In this document: one piece after another, positions 36,753 through 43,893 of the stretch | Layout: each line of letters starts with the position of its first letter | Numbering within the stretch: the first letter of the stretch is position 1 | NCBI RefSeq assembly: GCF_003182275.1 | Contig: NZ_QGTR01000003.1 | Span: 62,001 to 126,000 of the forward strand | Direction: 5' to 3' | Length of the DNA stretch: 64,000 nucleotides | Origin: Hoeflea marina | GTDB lineage: Bacteria > Pseudomonadota > Alphaproteobacteria > Rhizobiales > Rhizobiaceae | Notes under the pieces: model-generated | What the model was told of the DNA's origin: nothing | The model's database searches: none | The model's input: only the letters and a program-made list of their open reading frames with translations | Made by a program: the position numbers and the translations under genes

Positions 36753-37586
36753 ATGACCCTGTTCGGACTGACTGAGCCGGTGCTGCGCCTGACAGCCTTC
36801 GGGCTGATCTTCGCCTGCCTTTCGCTCACGGAACTGCTGGCCCCGCGGCTCGAGCGCGCCGAACTGCATGGCGCATGGAAATCGCGCCGCTGGGCCACCA
36901 ACATCGCCATGGTCGTGCTGTCATCGCTGGCGCTCCGTATCATCTTTCCGCTGGCAGCGGTCGGAACCGCGCTGTGGGCAGCATCGAACGGCTACGGCCT
37001 GTTTGCACATGTCGGACTGCCGGCCTGGCTGGCAGGCATCATCGCCTTCGTCGTTCTCGACTTCGCCGTCTGGCTCGAGCATCTCGTCAGCCACAAATGG
37101 ACATGGCTGTGGCGGATCCACCGCATGCACCACGCCGACACCGGGATCGACCTCACGACCGCGCTCAGATTTCATCCGCTGGAGATCGTCCTGTCGATGC
37201 TGTGGAAGGCCACCGTCATCGTGGCGCTGGGACCGCCGGCCATCGCCGTTCTGGTCTTCGAGATCGTGCTCAACGGTTCTGCGATGTTCAATCACGCCAA
37301 CATCAAGCTGCCGATCGGTGTCGACCGGTGGCTGCGCACGCTGATCGTGACACCCGACATGCACCGCATCCATCACTCGACGGACCCGCGCGAGACCGAC
37401 TCGAACTACGGCTTCAATCTCGCCGTCTGGGACCGACTGTTTGCCACCTACACGCATCGGCCGAGACTGGGCGACGAGAAGATCGAAATCGGCCTGTCCG
37501 AGTATCGCGGCCTGTTGCCGGCCTCCCTGCCCTGGGCGCTGGCGCTGCCGTTCCGCTCGCGCCCTGCCGGGCGCCGGGAAGACTGA
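36753..37586 (+). CDS. sterol desaturase / fatty acid hydroxylase family membrane protein
   Basis: A 277-residue membrane protein with four or more helices and the eight-histidine di-iron signature: HLVSH, HRMHH (in WRIHRMHHADTGID), the single His of RFHP, and HRIHH near residue 208. Enzymes of this family insert oxygen at an inactive C-H in lipids such as hopanoids, sterols, carotenoids or sphingolipid-like lipids; the bacterial substrate cannot be told here. It begins at ATG 36753 after a GGAGAC site. It is convergent with the binding protein at 37591, their stops only about five bases apart. Confidence 0.88.
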   Translation: MTLFGLTEPVLRLTAFGLIFACLSLTELLAPRLERAELHGAWKSRRWATNIAMVVLSSLALRIIFPLAAVGTALWAASNGYGLFAHVGLPAWLAGIIAFVVLDFAVWLEHLVSHKWTWLWRIHRMHHADTGIDLTTALRFHPLEIVLSMLWKATVIVALGPPAIAVLVFEIVLNGSAMFNHANIKLPIGVDRWLRTLIVTPDMHRIHHSTDPRETDSNYGFNLAVWDRLFATYTHRPRLGDEKIEIGLSEYRGLLPASLPWALALPFRSRPAGRRED

Positions 37587-37590
37587 GGGA

Positions 37591-38472
37591 TCAGTAGAGC
37601 CCGTTCGGGAACCAGCGCAGATAGAGCTCCGCGAACCGGCCGCTGCGATTGAGCGCAGCCAGCGCGTGATCGAAGGCGTCGGCGAGCGGCTGATTGTCCG
37701 GCGCCACCGCGATGGCCAGACCTTCGCCGAGATAGTCCACTGACAGAAAGGGGCCGTCGAAAAACCGGCAGCAACCTTCTGCGCCGGCGCTCGAGAGCCA
37801 GAACGACAGCTGCACGCCATCGCCATAGACGGCGTCCACGCCGCCCTTGCGCAGCGCATCGAACATCCAATCGGCGCGGTCAAACGTGACGGGCCGTATA
37901 TCCGGAAACCAGTTCCGCAACATGGCCTCGTGCGCCGAATGGGCGAGCACGCCGACCCGACGGGCCGCAAGGGCGTCGGCGTCGGTGCCGCCGATGGCGG
38001 CGTCGCCGCGGATGACGAAGCGGGCAGGAAGCGCCAGGTAAGGCCGGGTGAAGCGATACCTGTCGCGGTTCTCCGCGGTGACCGCAATGCCGGCAATGAG
38101 CGCCTCGCCCTGAGCGTTGCCGAGCGCATTGCCGAGTTCGGACCAGGGCAGCGCCTGAATCTGGCATTTGTCCAGCGCCGACAGTTCATCGCAGATGGCA
38201 CGGGCGAGATCGACATGAAAGCCCGAGAGCCGCCCGGTGCGGTCGAGAAAGCTGAAAGGCGGAAAATCCACACTGGTCAGAAATCGGATGCGGGATCGCG
38301 ACGACAGGTCCGGGACGGCGATGCGCTCGCGCGGGTCCATATAATTGGGAACGGCGACCTCGGCGGCAGATCCGAGCATTGGAAGCAGCGCGAAAATCAC
38401 ACCAAAAATGCACGCTAGACGCGAAAATCCCTTAGTTTCGAGGGGTGTCAAACGATGCGCTTTAGCTACCAT
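37591..38472 (-). CDS. periplasmic amino-acid-type substrate-binding protein
   Basis: A 293-residue protein with a signal peptide (FSRLACIFGVIFALLPMLGSAAE, cleavage before AEVAVP) and a type II periplasmic binding fold, seen in FPPFSFLDRTGRLSGFHVDLARAICDEL and YRFTRPYLALPARFVIR. Such proteins feed ABC importers for polar amino acids, but no permease or ATPase gene lies nearby, so it may instead serve a sensor or an importer encoded elsewhere. ATG 38472 is chosen because it sits just before the signal peptide; ATG 38517 is possible but would overlap the divergent gene. No good ribosome site is visible for either. Confidence 0.8.
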   Translation of the reverse strand: MVAKAHRLTPLETKGFSRLACIFGVIFALLPMLGSAAEVAVPNYMDPRERIAVPDLSSRSRIRFLTSVDFPPFSFLDRTGRLSGFHVDLARAICDELSALDKCQIQALPWSELGNALGNAQGEALIAGIAVTAENRDRYRFTRPYLALPARFVIRGDAAIGGTDADALAARRVGVLAHSAHEAMLRNWFPDIRPVTFDRADWMFDALRKGGVDAVYGDGVQLSFWLSSAGAEGCCRFFDGPFLSVDYLGEGLAIAVAPDNQPLADAFDHALAALNRSGRFAELYLRWFPNGLY

Positions 38473-38515
38473 TGAAACGACGTCCGGTTGTCCACACGGT
38501 GTGTGTAGCAGAGTC

Positions 38516-39346
38516 ATGGAACCAAACAACACTCTTCCACCACCGGAGGATCCGCCGGTTCGGCTGCCGGCCACGAGTGCGCATGGTCAGGGACATTTCA
38601 CGCCGCATCCAGCGGGGACCGTGGACCTCCGCGCCGAAGCCGAATTCTTCGCCCGCTGCGGAATCGGCAAGCCCGACGTCAAGGCCGCGTGGGCGGACGC
38701 GGTCAGGAACGCCACCAGCATCGAGCGCGAGCTGATCGCGGCGCGGCGACTGGACCCCGACATCTATTACCGCTTCCTCGCCCAGCACCTGGGCCTGACA
38801 TTCGCCGACCGCATCGACCCGACACAGATGATTCGTCCGGAGCGCGACGAGATCCCGCTGCGGCGGCCCGGACCGGTGAAGATCCGGTTGCATGACCGGG
38901 TCCTGACCGTTCTGGCGCCGGAGGCCCGCGATCTGCCGCGATGGCGACACCGCCTCGCCCGCGACCCCGGACTCCGCGAGGCGCTGGTTGTGGCCGCGCC
39001 GCAGACAATTCGAGACGCTGCCTGGGCCGCCGGCGCATCCGAGCGGGTGCGGGCCACGACGCGGTCGCTGGCCGAAACCGCGGCCGCATCGAGCGCTCGC
39101 CAGGTGCTGACCGGCCGGCAGGGATTTGCCTTCGGCTGCCTGCTGGGGGTCATGGTCTGGCTCGCGGTCACCTGGCCGGCCCTGACGCTGGACGGAGTTC
39201 ATCTCACCTTTTCGAGCCTGTTTTTCGGCAACATCCTGTTGCGACTTGCCGCCGCGTCCGGCCGTCGATCCCCCTGTCGGTGCCGTCGGCGAACGTCCCG
39301 GAACCGGACTGCCGGTCTATACAATCCTGGTCGCCCTGCGCGATGA
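38516..39346 (+). CDS. N-terminal part of a frameshifted family 2 glycosyltransferase
   Basis: This reading frame encodes about 240 residues that match the N-terminal part of large bacterial glycosyltransferases: a GspE-N/MshEN-like helical domain (FFARCGIGKPDVKAAWADAVRN, then RRLDPDIYYRFLAQHLGLTF) and a pair of hydrophobic helices near residues 205-240 (GFAFGCLLGVMVWLAVTWPALTL). From about 39247 the frame continues into a basic, low-sense tail (SGRRSPCRCRRRTSRNRT), while the catalytic domain continues in the +1 frame. A single extra base near 39248-39255 (GCCGCCGCG) would explain this. Start ATG 38516 has a weak ribosome site. Confidence 0.65.
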   Translation: MEPNNTLPPPEDPPVRLPATSAHGQGHFTPHPAGTVDLRAEAEFFARCGIGKPDVKAAWADAVRNATSIERELIAARRLDPDIYYRFLAQHLGLTFADRIDPTQMIRPERDEIPLRRPGPVKIRLHDRVLTVLAPEARDLPRWRHRLARDPGLREALVVAAPQTIRDAAWAAGASERVRATTRSLAETAAASSARQVLTGRQGFAFGCLLGVMVWLAVTWPALTLDGVHLTFSSLFFGNILLRLAAASGRRSPCRCRRRTSRNRTAGLYNPGRPAR

Positions 39347-40457
39347 GGCGGCGATGGCGAGCCAGCTGGTTGCGGCCATGGCGCGGCTTCACTGGCCCAG
39401 GAGCCTGCTCGACATCAAGTTCATCTGCGAGGCCGGGGACAGCGCCACGATCGCCGCGCTTGCAGCCTGCAGACCGGGCGCGGAATGCGAGGTGGTCATC
39501 GTGCCGCCGCTCCACCCGATGACGAAACCGAAGGCGCTGCAATATGCACTGCAGGGCGCGCGTGGCTCCCTCGTGGCCGTCTACGACGCCGAAGACGTAC
39601 CCCATCCGGCACAGTTGCTGGAAGCGCATGCGGCCTTCGCGCTCGGCGGTGGACGCCTGGCATGCGTCCAGGCGCCGCTGGCGATCGCCAACAGCGGCCG
39701 GAACTGGATCACGACGCTCTTCGCGCTCGAATATGCCGGCCTGTTCCGGATGCTGATCCCGTTTCTTGACCGCCACAATCTGCCGATCCTGCTTGGCGGC
39801 ACCTCGAACCATTTCCGGCGCGAGGCCCTGATCGAGGTGGGCGGCTGGGATCCCTACAATGTCACGGAGGACGCGGACCTCGGCATGCGGCTTTATCGTC
39901 GCGGCTTCCGGACCAAGGCGATCTGGCGCGCGACGGTGGAAAGTGCGCCGCAGACGCTGGCGGTGTGGATCCGCCAGCGCAGCCGATGGTACAAAGGCTG
40001 GACGCAGACATGGCTGGTGCTGATGCGCCAGCCGATCAGACTTGCCCGGGAACTGGGGCCGGTCGGCTTCATCACGTTCCAGTTGCTGCTCGCCGGCATG
40101 CTGGTCTCGGCGGCCATACATCCGATGCTGGCGCTGTTCCTGCTGGCCAGCCTCTATCTGTCATGGCAGGGTGCAGTGCCTCCGGGCTGGGACCTGCATG
40201 CCGGCTTGTTCGCGATCGACCTGTTCAATGTCACGGCAAGCTATCTGGTCTTCCTCTGCCTCGGATGGCGGGGCATGGCGCCGGCCGAGAAGGCGCGCAT
40301 CCCGATACGCGGGATCTTCCTGCTGCCTGCCTACTGGATCGCCATGTCGGTGGCGGCATGGCGCGCGGTCATCCAGTTGCCCTTCAAACCGCACCTCTGG
40401 GAGAAGACGCCGCACCCGGCCCAGGGACGCAGACGGCCACCCCATCCGGCGCCCTGA
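39246..40457 (+). CDS. family 2 glycosyltransferase, catalytic part (frameshifted relative to its N-terminus)
   Basis: About 403 residues with a GT-A fold catalytic domain. VYTILVALRDEA starts the sugar-nucleotide region, DAEDVPHPAQL carries the metal-binding acidic motif, TEDADLGMRLYRRG supplies the catalytic acid, and QRSRWYKGWTQTW is the QxxRW motif of processive enzymes. Three to four transmembrane helices follow. The protein probably synthesises an extracellular or cell-surface beta-glycan, product unknown. The only start in this frame (TTG 39246) has no ribosome site and lies where the upstream frame loses sense, so this is best read as the second half of one gene split by a frameshift. 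Confirming whether it is real needs read data. Confidence 0.7.
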   Translation: MPPRPAVDPPVGAVGERPGTGLPVYTILVALRDEAAMASQLVAAMARLHWPRSLLDIKFICEAGDSATIAALAACRPGAECEVVIVPPLHPMTKPKALQYALQGARGSLVAVYDAEDVPHPAQLLEAHAAFALGGGRLACVQAPLAIANSGRNWITTLFALEYAGLFRMLIPFLDRHNLPILLGGTSNHFRREALIEVGGWDPYNVTEDADLGMRLYRRGFRTKAIWRATVESAPQTLAVWIRQRSRWYKGWTQTWLVLMRQPIRLARELGPVGFITFQLLLAGMLVSAAIHPMLALFLLASLYLSWQGAVPPGWDLHAGLFAIDLFNVTASYLVFLCLGWRGMAPAEKARIPIRGIFLLPAYWIAMSVAAWRAVIQLPFKPHLWEKTPHPAQGRRRPPHPAP

Positions 40458-40534
40458 AGATCAGGTCCAGGCCGAATGAGCCGCACGCCATCGTCGGAGG
40501 CCGGCTGAAACAGGCAGCCTGAACTGATATTCCT

Positions 40535-40563
40535 GTTGACCCGGGCCATTCAGTTGGCATTGT
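40535..40563 (+). promoter_or_regulatory. weak candidate promoter before the PqqD/B2 operon
   Basis: TTGACC at 40535-40540 is a good -35 match, followed after about 17 bases by ATTGTG, a poor -10. It lies about 30 bases upstream of the PqqD-like gene start and 78 bases after the glycosyltransferase stop. The rest of the gap holds only a nine-codon ATG frame. Confidence 0.3.
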
Positions 40564-40592
40564 GCGCAGATTGAACTCTGTTGGAGTATCCC

Positions 40593-40898
40593 ATGACGGT
40601 CCCCCCATCCCGAAACGGCGTGACGCACTCGACACGCCTTGCCCTGTCGCCACAGTCGACGCTCCAGCCGCTCGGCGACACCGAAGGCGGCGTGGTGCTC
40701 AAGCTGGATTCGGGAGAGCTGTTCACCGTCAATGACACGTCCCTGGCATTCCTGCAGGAGCTTGATGGCACGGCCAAGATCGACGATGTCGCCGGGCGGC
40801 TTGCCGAGATCTTCGACGTCGATGCGGCGACCCTGACCAGCGACCTTATCGAGATTGCGGACGATCTGATTGATGAATCTCTAATATACATTGTCTGA
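40593..40898 (+). CDS. PqqD-like RiPP recognition protein (lasso B1-like)
   Basis: A 101-residue protein of the PqqD/RiPP recognition element family, which binds the leader part of a precursor peptide and presents it to modifying enzymes. VVLKLDSGELFTVNDTSLAFLQELDGTAKIDDVAGRLAEIFDVD is the characteristic winged-helix core: a small beta sheet with an Asn/Asp-rich turn followed by helices. In lasso-peptide clusters this protein (B1) works with the B2 protease, whose gene follows here with a one-base TGATG overlap. GGAG is seven to eight bases before ATG 40593. First gene of a tight four-gene operon; no matching precursor is obvious. Confidence 0.82.
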   Translation: MTVPPSRNGVTHSTRLALSPQSTLQPLGDTEGGVVLKLDSGELFTVNDTSLAFLQELDGTAKIDDVAGRLAEIFDVDAATLTSDLIEIADDLIDESLIYIV

Positions 40899-41365
40899 TG
40901 TCTCCGTTTGCACCCATCGGCCTGCCCTTCCCCTGGGAGCTATGGATTGCCGCCAGGCTGTTGCCGCTCTTTGTCCGGAACAGGCCACTGCACGACATCC
41001 TGAAGCTCGCCAATCCGACCGGGTCATCGCCGGGCCGTGACCCCATGCCCGCGGATGCCATCGTTCGGGCTGTCAAGAGGGCTGCGGCGCGGCCGTGGCT
41101 GATGCGCCACCGCCGCTGCCTCAGGGAGGGTCTGCTGGGGTTCCATTACCTCTCGCGGGAAGGCTATCGGCCACTGCTGCATTTCGGCATCATCCCGGAA
41201 AGCCTGGCCAGCGCGCGACCGAAGGCCCATTGCTGGATCAGCCTCGACGGAACCATCATCCTCAACCCGCCGGAAGTCCCGATGCTCGATCTTTTCACCT
41301 ACGACGGCAGCCGTTCGGCGCCCGCCACCCGGGCGCATGGAAGACTGGAACCGATGAATGGCTGA
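40898..41365 (+). CDS. lasso-peptide biosynthesis B2-like protease
   Basis: A 155-residue transglutaminase-fold protein of the lasso B2 (McjB C-terminal) family, which removes the leader peptide before ring closure. The catalytic cysteine is Cys74 in RHRRCLREG and the histidine is His111 in AHCWISLDG. In McjB the third residue is an aspartate twelve residues after the histidine; here that position is Asn123 in IILNPPE, while the only nearby Asp is Asp117. This is unusual and may reduce or change activity. It has no N-terminal extension, so it relies on the separate PqqD-like partner. It overlaps the next gene by eight bases. Confidence 0.83.
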   Translation: MSPFAPIGLPFPWELWIAARLLPLFVRNRPLHDILKLANPTGSSPGRDPMPADAIVRAVKRAAARPWLMRHRRCLREGLLGFHYLSREGYRPLLHFGIIPESLASARPKAHCWISLDGTIILNPPEVPMLDLFTYDGSRSAPATRAHGRLEPMNG

Positions 41366-42365
41366 CCCGGTGCTGTGTCTCAATTTCTTCGGCGCCCGAT
41401 TGAGCGTGGCGGCCGATTCGCCAAGATGGCTCGACCGGATGCGGCAGGCCTTTGCGGCCTTCGTCGGCGACGAACCGCGACCGGGCGATTTTTTCCTCAC
41501 CATCTCGGACTCTGCCGGCCAGGGCGAACCGCCGGATCTGGCCCTGACATGGGAGGGAATCCTGCCCGACGGGCGTCCGGGCAGGGTCTGGGAATCAGCC
41601 TTCACGGCCGTTCTGGCCGTGGAGGAGTCTGTCGTGGTCAAGATCGAGCACACCGAAGGGTCGGCGACCGCCCATGTCATGGCCGGAGGCGACGCCGCGC
41701 TGTTCAGTTCGGCCCTGATGTTCATCCTGGACGCGGCGCTTCTGGCGGCCGGACAGCAGCTCGTGCACGGCGCCTGCCTGGTGGACCAGCGTTCGCAGCG
41801 CGCGGCGCTGATCTGCGTTCCCTCCGGCGGCGGCAAGACGACCACCTCGATGGCGATGGCGCGCGACGGGTTCTCGCTGATGACCGACGACGCCAGCGTG
41901 CTGATCCCGAACGCCGGGAGGCCGCTGGTCTGGGGACTGCCGCGACCGCTGAAGGTGCACCGCTATACGGCGGACCTGCTGTCCTGGATCGGGCCGCTGC
42001 CCGACACGTGGGATGAGAACGGCGAGCAGGGGATCCCGCTGGCCAGGATCGCCGACCGGATCAGCGTTATGGCGCCGCAACCGGTCGAACTCGGTGCCGT
42101 CTTTCTGCTCGGGCCGCGCTCTTCCGGCGATCATGCGGTGACGCGATTGCCGAAGCCCGAGATGCTGATTGCCATTGCGCATGACAATGTCGCCTTTCGA
42201 GCTGCCGGCATGACGCCGCGAGCCCTGCGGCGGTTCGGGGAGCTTGGCGGCATGGTCGCCGACGTACCAACCTTCCAGATTTCCGCCGGGCGCGAGCTGG
42301 CCTCGCTGCCGGCGATGGTCGCGGCGGCGATGAACGAGGACGTCCTGGCGTCGCGGATCCCGTGA
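41358..42365 (+). CDS. HPr-kinase-like protein of lasso-peptide clusters
   Basis: A 335-residue protein. Residues 1-130 are an N-terminal domain of the HPr-kinase-associated type. A Walker A loop PSGGGKTT with Lys160 follows, and TDDASVL plus the GLPRPLKVHR region complete a P-loop kinase-like core. Homologues in lasso clusters (for example the paeninodin kinase) phosphorylate the C-terminal serine of the precursor. No precursor is identified here, so this role is by family and context only. It overlaps the B2 gene by eight bases and the next gene by four (GTGA), so the operon is translated as a unit. Confidence 0.78.
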   Translation: MADPVLCLNFFGARLSVAADSPRWLDRMRQAFAAFVGDEPRPGDFFLTISDSAGQGEPPDLALTWEGILPDGRPGRVWESAFTAVLAVEESVVVKIEHTEGSATAHVMAGGDAALFSSALMFILDAALLAAGQQLVHGACLVDQRSQRAALICVPSGGGKTTTSMAMARDGFSLMTDDASVLIPNAGRPLVWGLPRPLKVHRYTADLLSWIGPLPDTWDENGEQGIPLARIADRISVMAPQPVELGAVFLLGPRSSGDHAVTRLPKPEMLIAIAHDNVAFRAAGMTPRALRRFGELGGMVADVPTFQISAGRELASLPAMVAAAMNEDVLASRIP

Positions 42366-43405
42366 GCGAAAGCCGCATCAGCGGATGGCTGGCACGCCTC
42401 TCCGATCCCGGCGGCCTCAACCGCCGCTCCTCGCCGCCCGCCTTCGATGCCGGCGACGAGGCGCAGTGGCTGCGCTTGCTGGACGAGGCGGGAAGCCACA
42501 ATGTCCGCCCCGCCGTGGTCCGGAATCTCGGCGTCGAATTGCGCGAGTCCCCCGGCTCCTTCATCCGGGGGACGGACGCGGAGACGGCAGGGCCCATCAG
42601 GGCCCTCATGGCCAGCGCCAACGACCTGCGGCTGCAGGATGTCTCGCGCGCGGTGCTGCTGGCCTCGGTGGCGCGGCAGATCCTGCAGGCAATCGACCGC
42701 GCCGGGCTGCCCGCGACCCTGGTCAAAGGCGTGGATTTCGCCGAGAAGGCCTATGGCGGCCTGCACATGCGCAGCTTCTCGGACATCGACCTGCTGGTCC
42801 GGCCGGAGGCCGAGGCGGATCTTGGCGAGGTTCTTCGGGCACTCGGGCTCGAGGCGCATGAGCCGCCGGGCAAACGCATCGACTACACCGAGCGGCAGTG
42901 GACCCGGTCACACCAGCATGGCGGCTTGCTGCTGGTCGAGGTCCACACCGACGTCGTCCACGCGCCCGAACTCCGTGCCCGCCAGACGCTGACCTATGAT
43001 CTTTACGCCGATCCCGCGGCGGGCGGCATCACGCCTGCCGGCCGGATGGTGCTGGCGGGCCTGCATGGCGCAACGTCGCATCTCTTCGGCCGGCTGCAGT
43101 ATGTGGTGGACGGCTTGATGATCGCGCGCATGGGCGTGGATGCGGACGAGCTTCGCGTCCGCGCGGAGCGGTCCGGCGCCTTGCTGCCCGTGGCCACGAT
43201 GCTGCGCCTCGCCGCGGAACTCTATGGCTGCGGGTCGAGCCGCGGCCTGCTCGACGCGCTCGGACCGGTCGCCTGGGCAAGGCTGGAGCGCCGGCTGATC
43301 AGCGCACCCATGGTGATGTCTGCCAAGAGCGTGCATCGCTGGCGGCTGTTGCCGCAGCGCTATCTCTATCGCCGGCTGCTGAGGATGACAGGCCTGCCCT
43401 CCTGA
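42362..43405 (+). CDS. nucleotidyltransferase-fold protein of a lasso-like cluster
   Basis: A 347-residue protein of the Nucleotidyltransferase (uncharacterised, NTP_transf) family often found in lasso-peptide operons. The probable catalytic region is LVKGVDFAEKAYGGLHMRSFSDIDLLV, whose DID could bind metal; a GS motif typical of the superfamily is not clear. The rest is helical with several His and Cys. The role in RiPP modification is not known; transfer of a nucleotide or activation of a carboxylate has been suggested for the group. It starts with GTG 42362 overlapping the kinase stop and ends 484 bases before the next, convergent gene. Confidence 0.75.
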   Translation: MSESRISGWLARLSDPGGLNRRSSPPAFDAGDEAQWLRLLDEAGSHNVRPAVVRNLGVELRESPGSFIRGTDAETAGPIRALMASANDLRLQDVSRAVLLASVARQILQAIDRAGLPATLVKGVDFAEKAYGGLHMRSFSDIDLLVRPEAEADLGEVLRALGLEAHEPPGKRIDYTERQWTRSHQHGGLLLVEVHTDVVHAPELRARQTLTYDLYADPAAGGITPAGRMVLAGLHGATSHLFGRLQYVVDGLMIARMGVDADELRVRAERSGALLPVATMLRLAAELYGCGSSRGLLDALGPVAWARLERRLISAPMVMSAKSVHRWRLLPQRYLYRRLLRMTGLPS

Positions 43406-43789
43406 AGCACCCTGCGAGATTCACGCATTCGGAGGTGGCCGCGCGTGCTGACAGCGCGGAGAGTGCGGCCGCAGCCTGCACCGGCGTCGGCCCGGCGCCT
43501 TCGGTCGACCCGGTCCCCTCTCCACGGGTGCCCGACCAACGTTCCCGTCATTCCGCGGCGGCCGCCCGAGCCGCCGTCGAAGGACAAGGGGCCGAGCGAC
43601 ACACCCCTCACCTTCAATTCCTGCCGCGTGGTTGCATCAGGACGCTGAACTGGCATCCTCTCATTTCTGCTGGTGGTCTACTTCACCGATGCGTGAATGC
43701 GCTCGCGAAGAATCCGCATACGGCATCGGCGGACCCCGGTCACGCAGGGACACATCATCACAGAGACGCGGCTTTGCGCGGCATGTTCC
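43406..43789. other. intergenic stretch with no recognisable gene
   Basis: Between the nucleotidyltransferase gene and the RIME-like repeat. Short open frames exist on both strands but none has a convincing start, ribosome site or family resemblance. A minus-strand frame from 43656 has a Gly-rich stretch but no lasso precursor features. Confidence 0.6.
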
Positions 43790-43893
43790 AAAGCACATCG
43801 CGTGAACTCAGATTCACGTGATGTGCTTTCGCTCTTTGATTTTGCATGTCGTGGTCCCGAAACCGCTGCACAGTTTCGGGCGAGATGCATTAG
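43790..43893 (+). repeat. RIME1-like repeat, complete copy 4
   Basis: The first palindrome has arms AAAGCACATCGCGTGAA (43790-43806) and TTCACGTGATGTGCTTT (43813-43829), which differ at one pair. The second runs from TGCATGTCG (43843) to CGAGATGCA (43889), with inner arms CCCGAAA and TTTCGGG. About 80-90 percent alike to the 21.0 kb copy by eye. The TTA at 43890-43892 is the stop codon (TAA) of the minus-strand gene that follows. Confidence 0.85.

Noticed and set aside
40478-40510. Nine-codon frame upstream of the PqqD-like gene, as a precursor peptide
   Set aside because: Too short and without leader-like sequence.
43366-43656. Minus-strand short frame with a Gly-rich stretch near the lasso-like operon, as a precursor
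   Set aside because: It runs opposite to the operon, lacks the leader motif of lasso precursors and a good ribosome site, and overlaps the end of the nucleotidyltransferase gene.
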